From the NCBI RefSeq assembly GCF_000209165.1, contig NC_009068.1, positions 1,922,001-1,986,000 on the forward strand: DNA of 64,000 nucleotides, read 5' to 3'. The translations under genes were made by a program, and so were the position numbers. The notes under the pieces are model-generated. The model ran no database searches. It was not told the DNA's origin and saw only the letters and a list, made by a program, of their open reading frames with translations. How positions within the stretch are numbered: the first letter of the stretch is position 1; every line of letters begins with the position of its first letter. Shown piece after piece: positions 39,535-49,991 of the stretch. The stretch comes from Scheffersomyces stipitis CBS 6054 (Eukaryota > Ascomycota > Pichiomycetes > Serinales > Debaryomycetaceae).

Positions 39535-42500
39535 TTACACACTAGCTATTTCTTGCCTGTTGCCTTCGATGTTGTTTGCTTCCGTAGTCTCATTTGTTGG
39601 AACGGCTCCTTCGCCATTTTCGGCTTCTGAAGGATTAGCAACTCCAGAATTTTCTGCTTGCAATTGCTGTTGCTGGTTCTGCTTGACAATCTTCAAGAAG
39701 ACACCTCCCAACTTTTCACTATTCAATTCAATTCTCTCCGAAACAAAGTTGTTGACCATAGATGTATTAACTAATGAAAACAACTTCACAGTGTACACAC
39801 ATAATTCTTTTTCGAGTTGCCATAACTTCAGCAGCTTCTTGGCCTTCTTAACGATAGCTCTATCTGATATCTGCCCTTGGCCCTCTTCATTATCAGAATC
39901 AAACATGCTTCTCAGTAGTTCGTCGGCACTTTCCAGTTCGTCATCAGCTGCTCCGACGAAATCATCGTAGTTGACATCTTCTTCGTCACCTCTATCAAGG
40001 TTCACTTCAAGTGCCAGAGCAACTCTTGCTTCCTTAAATAAGAACGTATCCAATAACTGATATTGCAACTCCAGTGGCAAGATTTTCGAGACAAATTTTC
40101 CCATCTCTTGTACATTACCAAAGTAGTCTTCAAAGTTCTTGAAGTTGCTTGTTGTGGTGTCGAACTTGATGTAAAATATCTTCATGGAAACAAGTAAGTC
40201 AATGAGCTTCACAGAAAACACAGTCTTCAAGCTGTTTAAACTCTCAAACATTTGATAATCTTGCTGATCGGCCAATTCCTTGATATTCCTGTCGACCTCG
40301 GTTATGTTATTTGAGATGGCCAGAACAATTGCATACACATTGGCGAACTCAACTTCAATGTCAACGGCGGCCTGCTCTGAGGCACTGCTCTCCAATCCAA
40401 TCAACTTCTCGAGTTTCCAGGAAATCAAGATAAGGATAAGATCAAGAATGTCCTTGATTCCTGAAACTAAAGGTTTAATATTAGACATAAGATTGCTACG
40501 CCATTTCTCAATCAAAACCAGCAACTTGAACTTACTAAGCAATCTGAACACTATCATATCCACCATATTAGCATCCAAGAATTCGTTCAAGTTGATGCTG
40601 TCACCAATCTTTCTCAACTTAAGGATTGGCTGTGAAACTTGGATTATACGTTCGATGATATTTCTTTGGTCTCTGAGTTCATCTTCATCTTCATCAATGA
40701 AAGAATTATTAGCGCTCGTGATGACATTTTTGACTTCCGAAACTAGCTCATAGACAAAATCCTGGACTTGAAGTCTAATATCTGTTGTTAAGACATCAAT
40801 TCCTCCAGAGTGTTTCTCGGTGCTGTAGAATTCTAGAAGTTTGCCAAAGAACATATCATATTGAGTGATCAATGCGTCATCGTCAACTTCATTAAATTCG
40901 TACTCTTTGAAGAATTTGATCAAATTGCAGTTGACTTCATTGTAGGATTGAATTTGGTTCAAGCCGTTGAAAATCGAATAAATATTCAAGGTATCTAAAG
41001 GCAAACCAATCAATAAGTTCCATAACTGTAAAAATACTTTTAGAGAGTCAGGATATTTAATCAGCAACGACTGAAGTTCAGGCAAGTACTTTACTAACTT
41101 TACAAGTATCACTGAAGACAATTCGTCCTGCTTACTCTTGGTGGCCACTAAACTGTTGAATGCACCATCGATAAAATTTAGCAAGTGCAATTTGTTTGAT
41201 CTATCGTCTTTGGATATGTCGATTCCTTCTATGAAATCCTTAACTTCTTGATTGTCTTCTTCAACAGCTCCTCCTGATGTAGAAATGAACTTAATGGATG
41301 ACGGATCCAAGAGTAAGTAGCGAATTAAAGTTTCCCACGTATTAGTATAGTAAGGCAATTGATACAATGTGCTGTAGATTACACTGATAACATTCTTGTT
41401 CTTGATATCACTTTCAATCCTACTTCTCGAATCATGCTCATTGACACTTTCAAAGTAGTATGTAGTAGCATCTTTTAAGATCAGGACTAAATTCTTGATC
41501 TTCATACAATCTCTAATTTTCAATTGATCCTCGCCTTCTCCAAACTGACCCGATTCGTAATTCTCGAAAAACATGGAGTACTGCTCATGTTGCTCCTTAA
41601 CCTGTTGCTCGTTCACTATGCTGACAAACCTGGCCAACTCTGAGCGTAATCTGAGGTTGTTTAGTTTAGAGATATTCTTTGACTCAAGAATTATTTCAAA
41701 GAAAATCGCTATGACTTCATGGATGTCTTGTTGGTCAAGATATCCGATTGTTAGCAATTCACAGCAAATGCCTATACAGTTGTATCTTACGTTCAAGTCG
41801 CTGTCTAAAGTGCTCATTTTGATGAGTTGTTTTTTGTATCTTGCCGTAAATTGCGATAAACCTCTGTTCATGCCCACATTGGATTGACTTCTCAGAGTGA
41901 CGTTTTTATAAAGCTTCGACAACACTCTTGTGACTTCATGTCTGACACCATTGCTTGGGTCTGACAATAACCAGCCAAAGTATCTCAAGAAGGAGGCTTC
42001 AAAGAAATGGTCTGGATGAATTATCATAGCTTGACTGAGAAATCTAAGACATTCTTGTCTGATCAAAGGGTCGATATCACGATACCTGTGACCCAATGTG
42101 ACATTTCCTATTTCATTGAAGTATTCAATGATGGTGTTCTTCTGGGTGTGATAACTTTTCACGGTTTTGGTCAAGGTCTCAATCCTCTTTTTGTTTGCTT
42201 TTTTGGTTGCTGACAATTGCTTTTTTGACCTATCCATAGACGAAATCACGTTATTTATGATATGGCAGAGCTGGTTTTGGATAGTTAGTAAAGCTACTGT
42301 TGATGTATATCTCAATGGACGAATAGTACACGAGCTGAGAGAGGACATCCACGTGAGAATCTGGGTCATGAACGGTGAAGATAGCGACTCTTCTTGCTCG
42401 TCATTTTCGTCTTGATTTTCACTACCATTTTCATATCTATACAAAAGACCCTTTTCGTGAGCAATTTGGATTACTTCCTCCAAGAATTTTAACACATTCT

Positions 42501-43038
42501 TCTTAAATGTTGGCAATGCTTTGAAGGGAAACTTGTGCGATTGTTGATCACTAAATGCAATTACCAATTCTGCTACAGTTTCAGCAGCACTTTCCAAATT
42601 GACAAGATCGTGAGGATTAAACAAGTGAAGCGAGCCACAGCTTCTCAATAACAAATTTATCAAAGTGGTGATAGGCACATTTGTATTGTCGCCTTCGATA
42701 TCATCGTTATACGAATCGACCCATTCCACGGCTACGTCCTGGATATCTACTTCGGGGTGGGCTAACGATTGGTATAACGTGTTTTCCACAAGTTCGGCTT
42801 CTAATTGCTGAAAGCTGATTGCCGTTCTTGGGCGTGAGCCTTTTCTACGGCCCGATCCAGTGACAGTCTTAGAACGTTTAGAAACCGCTTTTCGTTGTGG
42901 CTTCTTTCTTTTTGCGGACGTTTCTTCAAAGTCAGAGTCGTTCGATTCAGGTTCAGACTCCGAGTCTGAAGTAACTGCAGCTTTGTACCGTTCTGCGGTG
43001 TTTTTGTTGGCAACTCTGGCCAGACGTCTGATAGGCAT
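39535..43038 (-). CDS. IRR1: IRR1/SCC3, cohesin subunit (STAG family)
   Basis: A 1,167-residue HEAT-repeat protein. Scc3/Irr1 binds the kleisin Mcd1 and DNA and is required for sister chromatid cohesion. The N-terminus is basic and Ser/Asp-rich. The STAG domain follows at about 140-270 (LINLLLRSCG, FPFKALPTFKKNVLKFLEEV). The stromalin conserved domain contains GHRYRDIDPLIRQECLRFL and DPSNGVRHEVTRVLSKLYKN at roughly 310-390. The C-terminus is low complexity (Gln/Glu/Asn). Length fits yeast Irr1 (1,150). The start is the first ATG, MPIRRLARVANK. It is divergent from RSC8, and a GACGCGTC MCB box lies ~400 bp upstream. Confidence 0.93.
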   Translation of the reverse strand: MPIRRLARVANKNTAERYKAAVTSDSESEPESNDSDFEETSAKRKKPQRKAVSKRSKTVTGSGRRKGSRPRTAISFQQLEAELVENTLYQSLAHPEVDIQDVAVEWVDSYNDDIEGDNTNVPITTLINLLLRSCGSLHLFNPHDLVNLESAAETVAELVIAFSDQQSHKFPFKALPTFKKNVLKFLEEVIQIAHEKGLLYRYENGSENQDENDEQEESLSSPFMTQILTWMSSLSSCTIRPLRYTSTVALLTIQNQLCHIINNVISSMDRSKKQLSATKKANKKRIETLTKTVKSYHTQKNTIIEYFNEIGNVTLGHRYRDIDPLIRQECLRFLSQAMIIHPDHFFEASFLRYFGWLLSDPSNGVRHEVTRVLSKLYKNVTLRSQSNVGMNRGLSQFTARYKKQLIKMSTLDSDLNVRYNCIGICCELLTIGYLDQQDIHEVIAIFFEIILESKNISKLNNLRLRSELARFVSIVNEQQVKEQHEQYSMFFENYESGQFGEGEDQLKIRDCMKIKNLVLILKDATTYYFESVNEHDSRSRIESDIKNKNVISVIYSTLYQLPYYTNTWETLIRYLLLDPSSIKFISTSGGAVEEDNQEVKDFIEGIDISKDDRSNKLHLLNFIDGAFNSLVATKSKQDELSSVILVKLVKYLPELQSLLIKYPDSLKVFLQLWNLLIGLPLDTLNIYSIFNGLNQIQSYNEVNCNLIKFFKEYEFNEVDDDALITQYDMFFGKLLEFYSTEKHSGGIDVLTTDIRLQVQDFVYELVSEVKNVITSANNSFIDEDEDELRDQRNIIERIIQVSQPILKLRKIGDSINLNEFLDANMVDMIVFRLLSKFKLLVLIEKWRSNLMSNIKPLVSGIKDILDLILILISWKLEKLIGLESSASEQAAVDIEVEFANVYAIVLAISNNITEVDRNIKELADQQDYQMFESLNSLKTVFSVKLIDLLVSMKIFYIKFDTTTSNFKNFEDYFGNVQEMGKFVSKILPLELQYQLLDTFLFKEARVALALEVNLDRGDEEDVNYDDFVGAADDELESADELLRSMFDSDNEEGQGQISDRAIVKKAKKLLKLWQLEKELCVYTVKLFSLVNTSMVNNFVSERIELNSEKLGGVFLKIVKQNQQQQLQAENSGVANPSEAENGEGAVPTNETTEANNIEGNRQEIASV

Positions 43039-43910
43039 TGAATGAATGTACTATGAAGTTTGTGGAATTGAATAAACTGAAGAATATTCAATGATTTCAA
43101 TCAGGCAATTTAAGTTTCTGTCAACTTTTAATAGTGGAAATTTTGAAGAAGAACAGTATGAAAGGTTGGTGATTCTACAGAATTGAATCAATAATATGAG
43201 TGTTGATTCAAAATGGTTTTGAGAAAATGAAAATGAAGATTGTATAGATCAAAGTTCAGATCCAGATTCAACAATGTCGCTCTCAATATGGACTTTATTA
43301 AGTTGGTATCAATCCTAATGAGTCTATATCAAATAGAAATCAATACGGTTATAACAGGTGCCAATAGGCCAAATCAATAGCTAAACAAATGCCAAATCAA
43401 CTGACCAATATTCGAAAATGAAAAGTAAATACAGACGCGTCAAATCTGTGAATCTCGGGTATACATCACTGTGGTCACATGACCTCTTTCTCGCGGTCGT
43501 GCGCTGTCCAACCAGAAAAATCCATTCATTCCAGCGAAATTATTGTTTAGAAACTACTACTCGAAGCTGAAAGCAGACAGTCTACAACTTCAGTATCTAT
43601 TGTGTGGCCGCAGTTGATTCTCTCTTGTAATAACAGGCATACTAATATCTTCACTTGTTTTCAGAGACAATTAAGTGTAGCTGAAATACGCCATTGCCGA
43701 ATTCACCAATTCGATAATCAGAAAAGTTCAATCATCTATAACCTATTGATTTTGATTATTTGATTATATTTCACAATATCTGATTATATCTTCACGTCTG
43801 CAACTTCAAGGTATAGATCGTCAATTTCATTTACATTTATTTCGCTTTCCAGATTGTACAGATAACATTCTCATTTATCAGGTTTCAAATACATTTATCT
43901 TCATACTAAA
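43039..43910. other. Divergent promoter region IRR1 / RSC8
   Basis: 872 bp, AT-rich, no ORF. It contains the MCB box at 43435-43440 and, about 50 bp further on, a GC-rich patch with CTCGCGGTCGTGCGC. The RSC8 leader from ~43740 is T/A-rich. Confidence 0.5.
43435..43440. promoter_or_regulatory. MCB box (ACGCGT) between IRR1 and RSC8
   Basis: GACGCGTC holds the palindromic MluI cell-cycle box, bound by MBF-type factors at G1/S. It lies 397 bp upstream of IRR1 and ~470 bp upstream of RSC8. Cohesin genes are S-phase-regulated in yeast, so IRR1 is the likelier target. Confidence 0.45.
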
Positions 43911-45614
43911 ATGTCTTCCATTGATCCAGAAACGCCAACAGTGGATGAAACATCTAGAAACGCCACTGAAGATCCAACCAGCGCCAGCCCAGTAGTAGCA
44001 GATGACGAAGTAGTCTTGCCCAAGGTGGATGTCGATAAGTTGAAGGCTGAGTTTCAAGACAAGGCTAGAACCTACTTGGTGGAACAAAGCAGCCATGTGG
44101 TGATACCTTCTTTCTCGAAGTGGTTTTCATTGGATTCCGTGCACAGTATTGAAAAGAAGCTGTTTCCAGACTTTTTCACCGACTCGGCCGTCAAATCCGT
44201 CTACAAAACCGAAGAAGTATACACCAACATTAGAGATTTCATGGTTAACGTCTACCGTTTGAATCCCAGAGAGTACTTGACTGTTACAGCTGTGAGAAAG
44301 AACTTAGCCGGAGACGTTACATCCATTATCAGAGTGCACCAATTCTTGGAAAAGTGGGGAATCATCAACTACCAGATTGATCCTAGAACAAAGCCTTCTC
44401 TTGTAGGTCCCCAGTACACGGGCCATTTCCAGATTACCTTGGATACTCCCTCGGGTTTAGTACCATATATTCCTGAAAATGCTGTAGTTGTAGGCAGTGA
44501 AAAGAAGACTGAGTCTGTGGCTGTAGCTGGGTCTAACGGTGTTTTGCCTTCTCCTACTCCTTCTTCTCCTGAAACTGACGCTAAGAAACCGCTTCCGTTC
44601 AATTTGGAAGTTAGACGTAATGTCTATGCCTCTGGCTCCAAAAAGTCATCATATAGACCAAACAATACGGTGCAATACTTCTGTAACATTTGCGGTAAGG
44701 ATGCTACCGAGATCAGATACCACAATCTCAAAATCAAGACCTATGTCCACAATCCTAGTTCTACTATAAATAACGCCAGCATCTTGTGTTCGATCTGCTA
44801 CAATGAGGGATTGTTCCCTCTGAACTTCCAATCATCCGACTTCGTCAAGTTGACTAAGAATTCAGAGTTGGAAGAATGGACAGAACAGGAAGTCTTACTT
44901 TTACTTGAAGGTATCGAGATGTTTGGTACATACGATGCACCAGCTATCAATGGCGGCATCAACGCCAACAGTAATGCACAATGGGAGAAGATAAGCGAGC
45001 ATGTGGGCTCTAAAACGAGAGAGCAATGCTTGATAAAATTCATACAATTGCCTATCGAAGACAAGTACTTGACGAAATTGGTCTCAAAAGACAAGCCAGT
45101 CGACAAGAGTAGCACAGCCAATAACGAGACGTTGGTTAGTGACATAGTCAAGAAGCTCATCCAGGATGAAGCTGGCAAGGAGTTGTTGAAGAAGCTGTCT
45201 AGAGCTAGTCTTGAGGAGGCTGTTCTTGAAGAAACAAACTTGATTAACCAGATAATAGAGTTGACTTTGGAAAAGTTCAACAGCAAGTTGGCCAAGATCG
45301 AGGGTTTGCAAGAAGGTTTGCTCAAGGTGGAAAACCAGTTGAACTTGGAAAGAAAGCAGGTATTGATTGAGAGATGGGTTCAGTTTGAAAAGATTCAGAA
45401 ATTGAAGGCTGAAAAGCCAGAATTGGCTGAAGTCTTGGATGATTTGATTAAACCTGTAAGAGTCAACGAAATCAACAAATCTTTAAACCTCGTAAAACAT
45501 GTTGACAATGCTGACAAGATGGAAGTCGATCAACAAGAGATAAGTCAAGTTGACAGCGACAAGTTACCTATTAGTGTTGCCAAACCTAAGAGCTACCAGT
45601 ACTGGTCCGGTTGA
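43911..45614 (+). CDS. RSC8: RSC8, SWIRM/SANT core subunit of the RSC chromatin remodeller
   Basis: A 567-residue SWI3/SMARCC-family protein that forms the scaffold dimer of RSC. The SWIRM domain is at ~63-160 (VIPSFSKWFSL, YRLNPREYLTVTAVRKNLAGDV, HQFLEKWGIINYQIDPRTKPS). A ZZ-like zinc module has C258, C261, C293 and C296. The SANT domain is at ~321-382 (WTEQEVLLLLEGIEMF ... QWEKISEHVGSKTREQCLIKF), followed by a C-terminal coiled coil. The pattern, including LLLLEGIEM and KPSL.GP..TGHFQ, is that of Rsc8 rather than Swi3. A ~15-residue insert (340-356) rich in Asn/Ala/Gly separates the first and second SANT helices, unlike S. cerevisiae. Codon 84 is CTG where S. cerevisiae has Ser. The stop is only 119 bp from the convergent WD40 gene. 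Confidence 0.93.
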   Translation: MSSIDPETPTVDETSRNATEDPTSASPVVADDEVVLPKVDVDKLKAEFQDKARTYLVEQSSHVVIPSFSKWFSLDSVHSIEKKLFPDFFTDSAVKSVYKTEEVYTNIRDFMVNVYRLNPREYLTVTAVRKNLAGDVTSIIRVHQFLEKWGIINYQIDPRTKPSLVGPQYTGHFQITLDTPSGLVPYIPENAVVVGSEKKTESVAVAGSNGVLPSPTPSSPETDAKKPLPFNLEVRRNVYASGSKKSSYRPNNTVQYFCNICGKDATEIRYHNLKIKTYVHNPSSTINNASILCSICYNEGLFPLNFQSSDFVKLTKNSELEEWTEQEVLLLLEGIEMFGTYDAPAINGGINANSNAQWEKISEHVGSKTREQCLIKFIQLPIEDKYLTKLVSKDKPVDKSSTANNETLVSDIVKKLIQDEAGKELLKKLSRASLEEAVLEETNLINQIIELTLEKFNSKLAKIEGLQEGLLKVENQLNLERKQVLIERWVQFEKIQKLKAEKPELAEVLDDLIKPVRVNEINKSLNLVKHVDNADKMEVDQQEISQVDSDKLPISVAKPKSYQYWSG

Positions 45615-45733
45615 TCTAAAATGGTCATGTATTATTGTCTGTATATTACTAAGTAGTTAATGTAAACTTTTCCCTATGGAGATACCTCTATCCAATAGAT
45701 GTGATATCGCTTCATTCTTCGACTATTTGTAAA

Positions 45734-48643
45734 TCACTTCTTTCTTCCTCTGTGTTTGGAACGAGTTGGCTCTAACTTCAAGTTTTCGATTTCCTGCTTG
45801 AAGTAATCATCTGGCACAGGCACCGAAGTCGGCGTCTCGAAGTTGATCAAATGCGATTCTTGCTTACCTTCCACAGAAGCTGTATTAACTATCAATGGTG
45901 AAGTGCTTTTAGGAGAACTAGGACTCTTTTCAACCTCAGGGAACTTCTCCGGTAACTGGCTATTGATATCAGTGATGGCATGGCTATGGTCAACTCTTGC
46001 GAATTCCGGATCGATCAAATGGCTGTCTATATTGATGGCAGTTTTCAGATCTCTCTTCCTACGATCACTGCCTTCAAAGAGCATAGTAGGAGATCTAGCA
46101 TTCTTCATATTCATTAACGAACTGGATGTCACCACAGTTTGAACTGAGTTCTGCGTTGCCTTACTACTTGCACTAGGCAGCATCGAAGACGACTGGAGAC
46201 TTGGTGGCTGCTTCTTGATGGAGGGAAGCTTGCTCTTTAGAGAATAGTATGAATCAGTTGGATTTGGACTCAAGCTTCTACCGTGTCTTGACAACTTTCT
46301 GCCTACACCAGGCAAGTCGAGCCTAAGAGCCGAAACTACGGCGCTGTTGGCTGCACTGAGGCTGCTGTAGCTGGTATGGTTACTAGGAGCAATAGCAGAT
46401 AGATGTGGACGATTCAACTCCCGTGAATTTATGTTCGTCTTCACCTTACCTTCCTTGTAGAGGCTGATAAACTTTTTTCTGATTCTATAAGCAGAATCTT
46501 GTCTGAATACTCTAATAAGACCATACTGATCAGTAGTTACTATGATGTTGCCTTCATCCAGCTCCCTGGAATCGTTGTTAGAATCAAAGGTCAAACACTT
46601 GGTATCCGAGCTGTGGTTGAATTTACACTTTTCACCTCGTTTCACTAAGTCGTAGATGATGTCGTCAGATAAGTTCAAGAGCTTCTTGGTGTTTTCAGGC
46701 GCAAATAGGGCCACATTTACTTTTGAGTGATGGGCGTGGAAAGAGGTGTAACTGCTGTTCTCATTGGAAATGAAGTCGTAGTCGTCGTCTTCCAAGACTT
46801 TTTTGATAAATTTGTTGTCTTGCATGAACTTGGCGTATCGCTTATTCTTGTGCAGCAATTCGCTCAACTGCAGCTTTCCTTCCACAACTATATCTTTAAT
46901 CACCAGTTTTAACTTCTTGTTGATCACAATGTTGTTGTTCTCCCATACATAACACCAGTGGTCTTCGGAACCTGAAATAATGTATCGGCTATCGTCAGAC
47001 GTGGAAGCTACAATAGATGAACTATTGTTGGTCAAACCTTTGAACCTTGTGACAAGCTTTCTGCCAGAACTGACTAATCTGATCTTAGAATCGTTAGTCG
47101 TTATCAAATATGTCCATTTATCTAAAGGAGTCTTGGCGCCAGTGTCCTTCTTGAAACGATTGGCGAAGATCTTCACTCCTGTGATCTTGTTCCCGTTTCT
47201 CTGAAAAGGATGTGCTAGTGTTCTCTCCTTGATTTCAAACCTATTGATCACAAACAAGCCTTTTGTTTCCATCATAAACACAGATCCATTGAACCCTCCT
47301 ACTACACAATGATCTCCGTCTGGTGTAAATGCAAGTGCGGTTATCAAAACGTCGTCGCCCAAGTTCTTGTTGAAGGCTACATTGTTCTCAAGAATAGACC
47401 ACAAACGGGCTTGATTATCTAGAGAACCACTGAGAAAGAATCTGTCATCATTGGGGTGGAACCTGACGGAAGTCACGAAGTCTTCATGCTGAAAAGTCTG
47501 CAAACATTCATCACGATCTACATGCCATAGTTTGACAGTTCTGTCCATACTTCCAGATATCAAGAAGTTGTTCTTACTCCAATCCAACGACAAGACGCTT
47601 TTGGAATGACCTTTGAACACTCTGATAGGCTTTCTATGGAAAACAGGAGCAGATTCATAAATTACATCGTCCCTATTAGTCTTTTTCTTCTTAGTTTGTA
47701 CCCTTTCCAGTTCGGCGTTCTTGTACTCAAGACGTCCAAGAGGAGATGAAATGACTTTCCACACTTTTATCACCAGGTCCCGACCCGCAGCAGCAAGATA
47801 CATTCCGTCACGACTGAATTCCATAACAAAAATCTCTGATTGGTTTGATTTGACATTTTCATCATTTGTTTCAAATCCCGACATCTCTGTCTCGGCTGTT
47901 TCTTCTTCGTCCGAAAGAGTAATGTTGGAGTTAGAATCAGTGTCAAGCACCTTACCAGAAGCTTTCAACAAATTCTCTTCGTTAGTGTTTAACTCCTGCG
48001 CCAAAAACAAGTTGTTCAATACTTTAGGGCTGCTTTTGTTGCGTTTAGACGTCCTTATATACTTGGGTGTCACAAGAGATTCATATGTGATACCGACCCA
48101 TGGAGGATCTTCATTGTTCTGGATATCTAGTGAGATCGAGTCCTGCTGTGTATCTATAGAAGGAAACTCCACTTTCTCATTGAAATGCCCCAAATCCAAC
48201 GGGCTGGCTGCCCCGCTCTGTGTTCTTCCTTTCTCCATGGAGCTTATGGAATGCCTGAGAGATAGGTTCAGGGTAGATGACGAATCTGAATCATCTTTAT
48301 GTTCTTCTCTGTCTGAATCTGTATCTCCGTCAAAGAGCGAAGCTACATCATTATCGATGAAACGCGCGCCTGATGAGCTTCTTCTTCTGGATCTAGATCT
48401 GGTAGGTCTTGCGGTAGTAGGATCACCAGCTGCAGCAATTTTGGAATTCACTGCTTTCACAGGTGTCTTGTCTGAACCAATGGTATTCACTTTGGTGGTA
48501 GATGAAGCTACGGACAGGTCTTGCAGTCTTTTCAGCGACACCAGAGGCAGATTCGATTTTTTACGGAGAATCTTGAAGAGTCCTTTACGAGACGAAGACG
48601 AAGATGTTGTTCTCACACTTGTAGGTGTTGGAGGATCTGCCAT
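45734..48643 (-). CDS. WD40-repeat protein of the WDR44 / DGR2-LAF1 type
   Basis: A 969-residue protein with a disordered, basic/Ser-rich N-terminus (1-~270). A WD40 propeller follows from about 280 to 770 (IFVMEFSRDGMYLAAAGRDLVIKVW; VLSLDWSKNNFLISGSMDRTVKLWHV; VTSVRFHPNDDRFFLSGSLDNQARLWSI; and later, more diverged blades). The C-terminus is Ser/Pro-rich. The order of blades, the insert between blades one and two, and the HKSPVLSL-type second blade match the WDR44-like family, which in yeast comprises YKL121W (DGR2) and YMR102C (LAF1). Their function is poorly defined: DGR2 is linked to 2-deoxyglucose resistance and LAF1 to lipid transport. There is only one copy in this window. The start ATG (MADPPTPTSV) is the first in frame. 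It converges closely with RSC8. Confidence 0.8.
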   Translation of the reverse strand: MADPPTPTSVRTTSSSSSRKGLFKILRKKSNLPLVSLKRLQDLSVASSTTKVNTIGSDKTPVKAVNSKIAAAGDPTTARPTRSRSRRRSSSGARFIDNDVASLFDGDTDSDREEHKDDSDSSSTLNLSLRHSISSMEKGRTQSGAASPLDLGHFNEKVEFPSIDTQQDSISLDIQNNEDPPWVGITYESLVTPKYIRTSKRNKSSPKVLNNLFLAQELNTNEENLLKASGKVLDTDSNSNITLSDEEETAETEMSGFETNDENVKSNQSEIFVMEFSRDGMYLAAAGRDLVIKVWKVISSPLGRLEYKNAELERVQTKKKKTNRDDVIYESAPVFHRKPIRVFKGHSKSVLSLDWSKNNFLISGSMDRTVKLWHVDRDECLQTFQHEDFVTSVRFHPNDDRFFLSGSLDNQARLWSILENNVAFNKNLGDDVLITALAFTPDGDHCVVGGFNGSVFMMETKGLFVINRFEIKERTLAHPFQRNGNKITGVKIFANRFKKDTGAKTPLDKWTYLITTNDSKIRLVSSGRKLVTRFKGLTNNSSSIVASTSDDSRYIISGSEDHWCYVWENNNIVINKKLKLVIKDIVVEGKLQLSELLHKNKRYAKFMQDNKFIKKVLEDDDYDFISNENSSYTSFHAHHSKVNVALFAPENTKKLLNLSDDIIYDLVKRGEKCKFNHSSDTKCLTFDSNNDSRELDEGNIIVTTDQYGLIRVFRQDSAYRIRKKFISLYKEGKVKTNINSRELNRPHLSAIAPSNHTSYSSLSAANSAVVSALRLDLPGVGRKLSRHGRSLSPNPTDSYYSLKSKLPSIKKQPPSLQSSSMLPSASSKATQNSVQTVVTSSSLMNMKNARSPTMLFEGSDRRKRDLKTAINIDSHLIDPEFARVDHSHAITDINSQLPEKFPEVEKSPSSPKSTSPLIVNTASVEGKQESHLINFETPTSVPVPDDYFKQEIENLKLEPTRSKHRGRKK

Positions 48644-49991
48644 TGTGAGGTAATGCTAATTAACAGTTCGTGATAATCAATGAGTAATAGAGATTTCGTA
48701 ACCGAAAGCACCTGATAATCTGAAATATTCAGTCGTGAAGAAATGATGATCTGGTTGATGCTCAGCGATACTCTATGCGGGTAGAAAATCGTATATGAAT
48801 AAGTATCAGATACCGCAATTGTAGATTTACAACAATTAAGTATGTAAGACTAGTTACAGGCAATTGTTCCCTTTTATGAAACGACTATGTCTTTACTTCG
48901 GAATTCTCTGGTTGCTCTCAATGAAGGGATACCGGGTATAAGGGTTTTACAGCCGATGTATGTAGAAGCTGTAGCAAAGGCAGAAATTCCACTTAACACG
49001 GAATTGAAGGGGGTATTCTGACCGGGTTCTGCAAGCTTGCAGTCTTGTGGTAATCGAAGGAGAAAACTCTTGAAAGTAAATGAATTCAATAATGGAAAAT
49101 TATGGTTTCAGTGTTCCGAATATGCTTATATGGAGTAGACAATTCAGAAAGTTGCGAAAGAAAAGTGCTCCTCTAAAGGAAAAGCTTCTTTCGGGTGACA
49201 ATATTCTCGAATCTCCAGTAAGTGGCAAATTCTTCTAGAACTCAGAAATTGGTTAACAAGGAAGAAAGAGTAAGAAGAGGTATTGAAATAGACATACTCC
49301 GGATTGTAAGGAATGTTCGTACAGGAGTCACGGGTGCAAAACTGAAGATGAGATAGTGCTGAAGCCGGTACCGAAGGTGAGGAATTGTTACTGACAATGG
49401 AAGTTTTCTAGCGAGATGGAGTTGAAATTGGGCTACTGAAGTTCAATTTGGGTAGTTCATTGGCTTGAGAGTGGGAGTTGTCTTCTGCTTCATACTGGCT
49501 CAGTAGCCTCCTCCTCATCGGCCCTTGCTCGTTTGGTATGTAGGCAGTTCCCAGCCGATACGATGGTGCCGAAATAGCGACAGCAGCGAAATTAGCGGCA
49601 CAAGAAATAAGCAGCTGTAGTGACACAGTAGAGATACTGAATAATGCCGAAAGCTCTATGGTCCCTTTTCGGAGCCCCGTTCTCTGGACAATGCCGACAA
49701 TATCAACTTTGTTAATATTCCAGTCTCACCCGTTCATATCTAGATCTCTATTCTGGAATCTCTGCATTCTCTCTGGAGTCTTAATCTTGTCTCAGTTCCC
49801 ACCGGGCTTCTGCAACTCGCAGTACTGGCTTTTTTTCCTCACTACGCTCGTGCGACCAGCCTCTACAATTCTTCGCTAGCTCCCACCTCTATTTTTCTCC
49901 CTACGCTCTACATCTCCCACCACTTTGAATTACTACTCTACACCTCTGTCTCGATTTTCCTTCATTAAGCCTAAAATACACAATGATATGC
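48644..49991. other. Intergenic: WD40-gene promoter and TIF35 3' flank
   Basis: 1,348 bp without a convincing ORF. A reverse-orientation TCTCGCTA octamer is at 49409-49416. A + strand pyrimidine-rich stretch at 49830-49970 has related CTAGCTCCCACC and CCCTACGCTC motifs. Confidence 0.5.
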
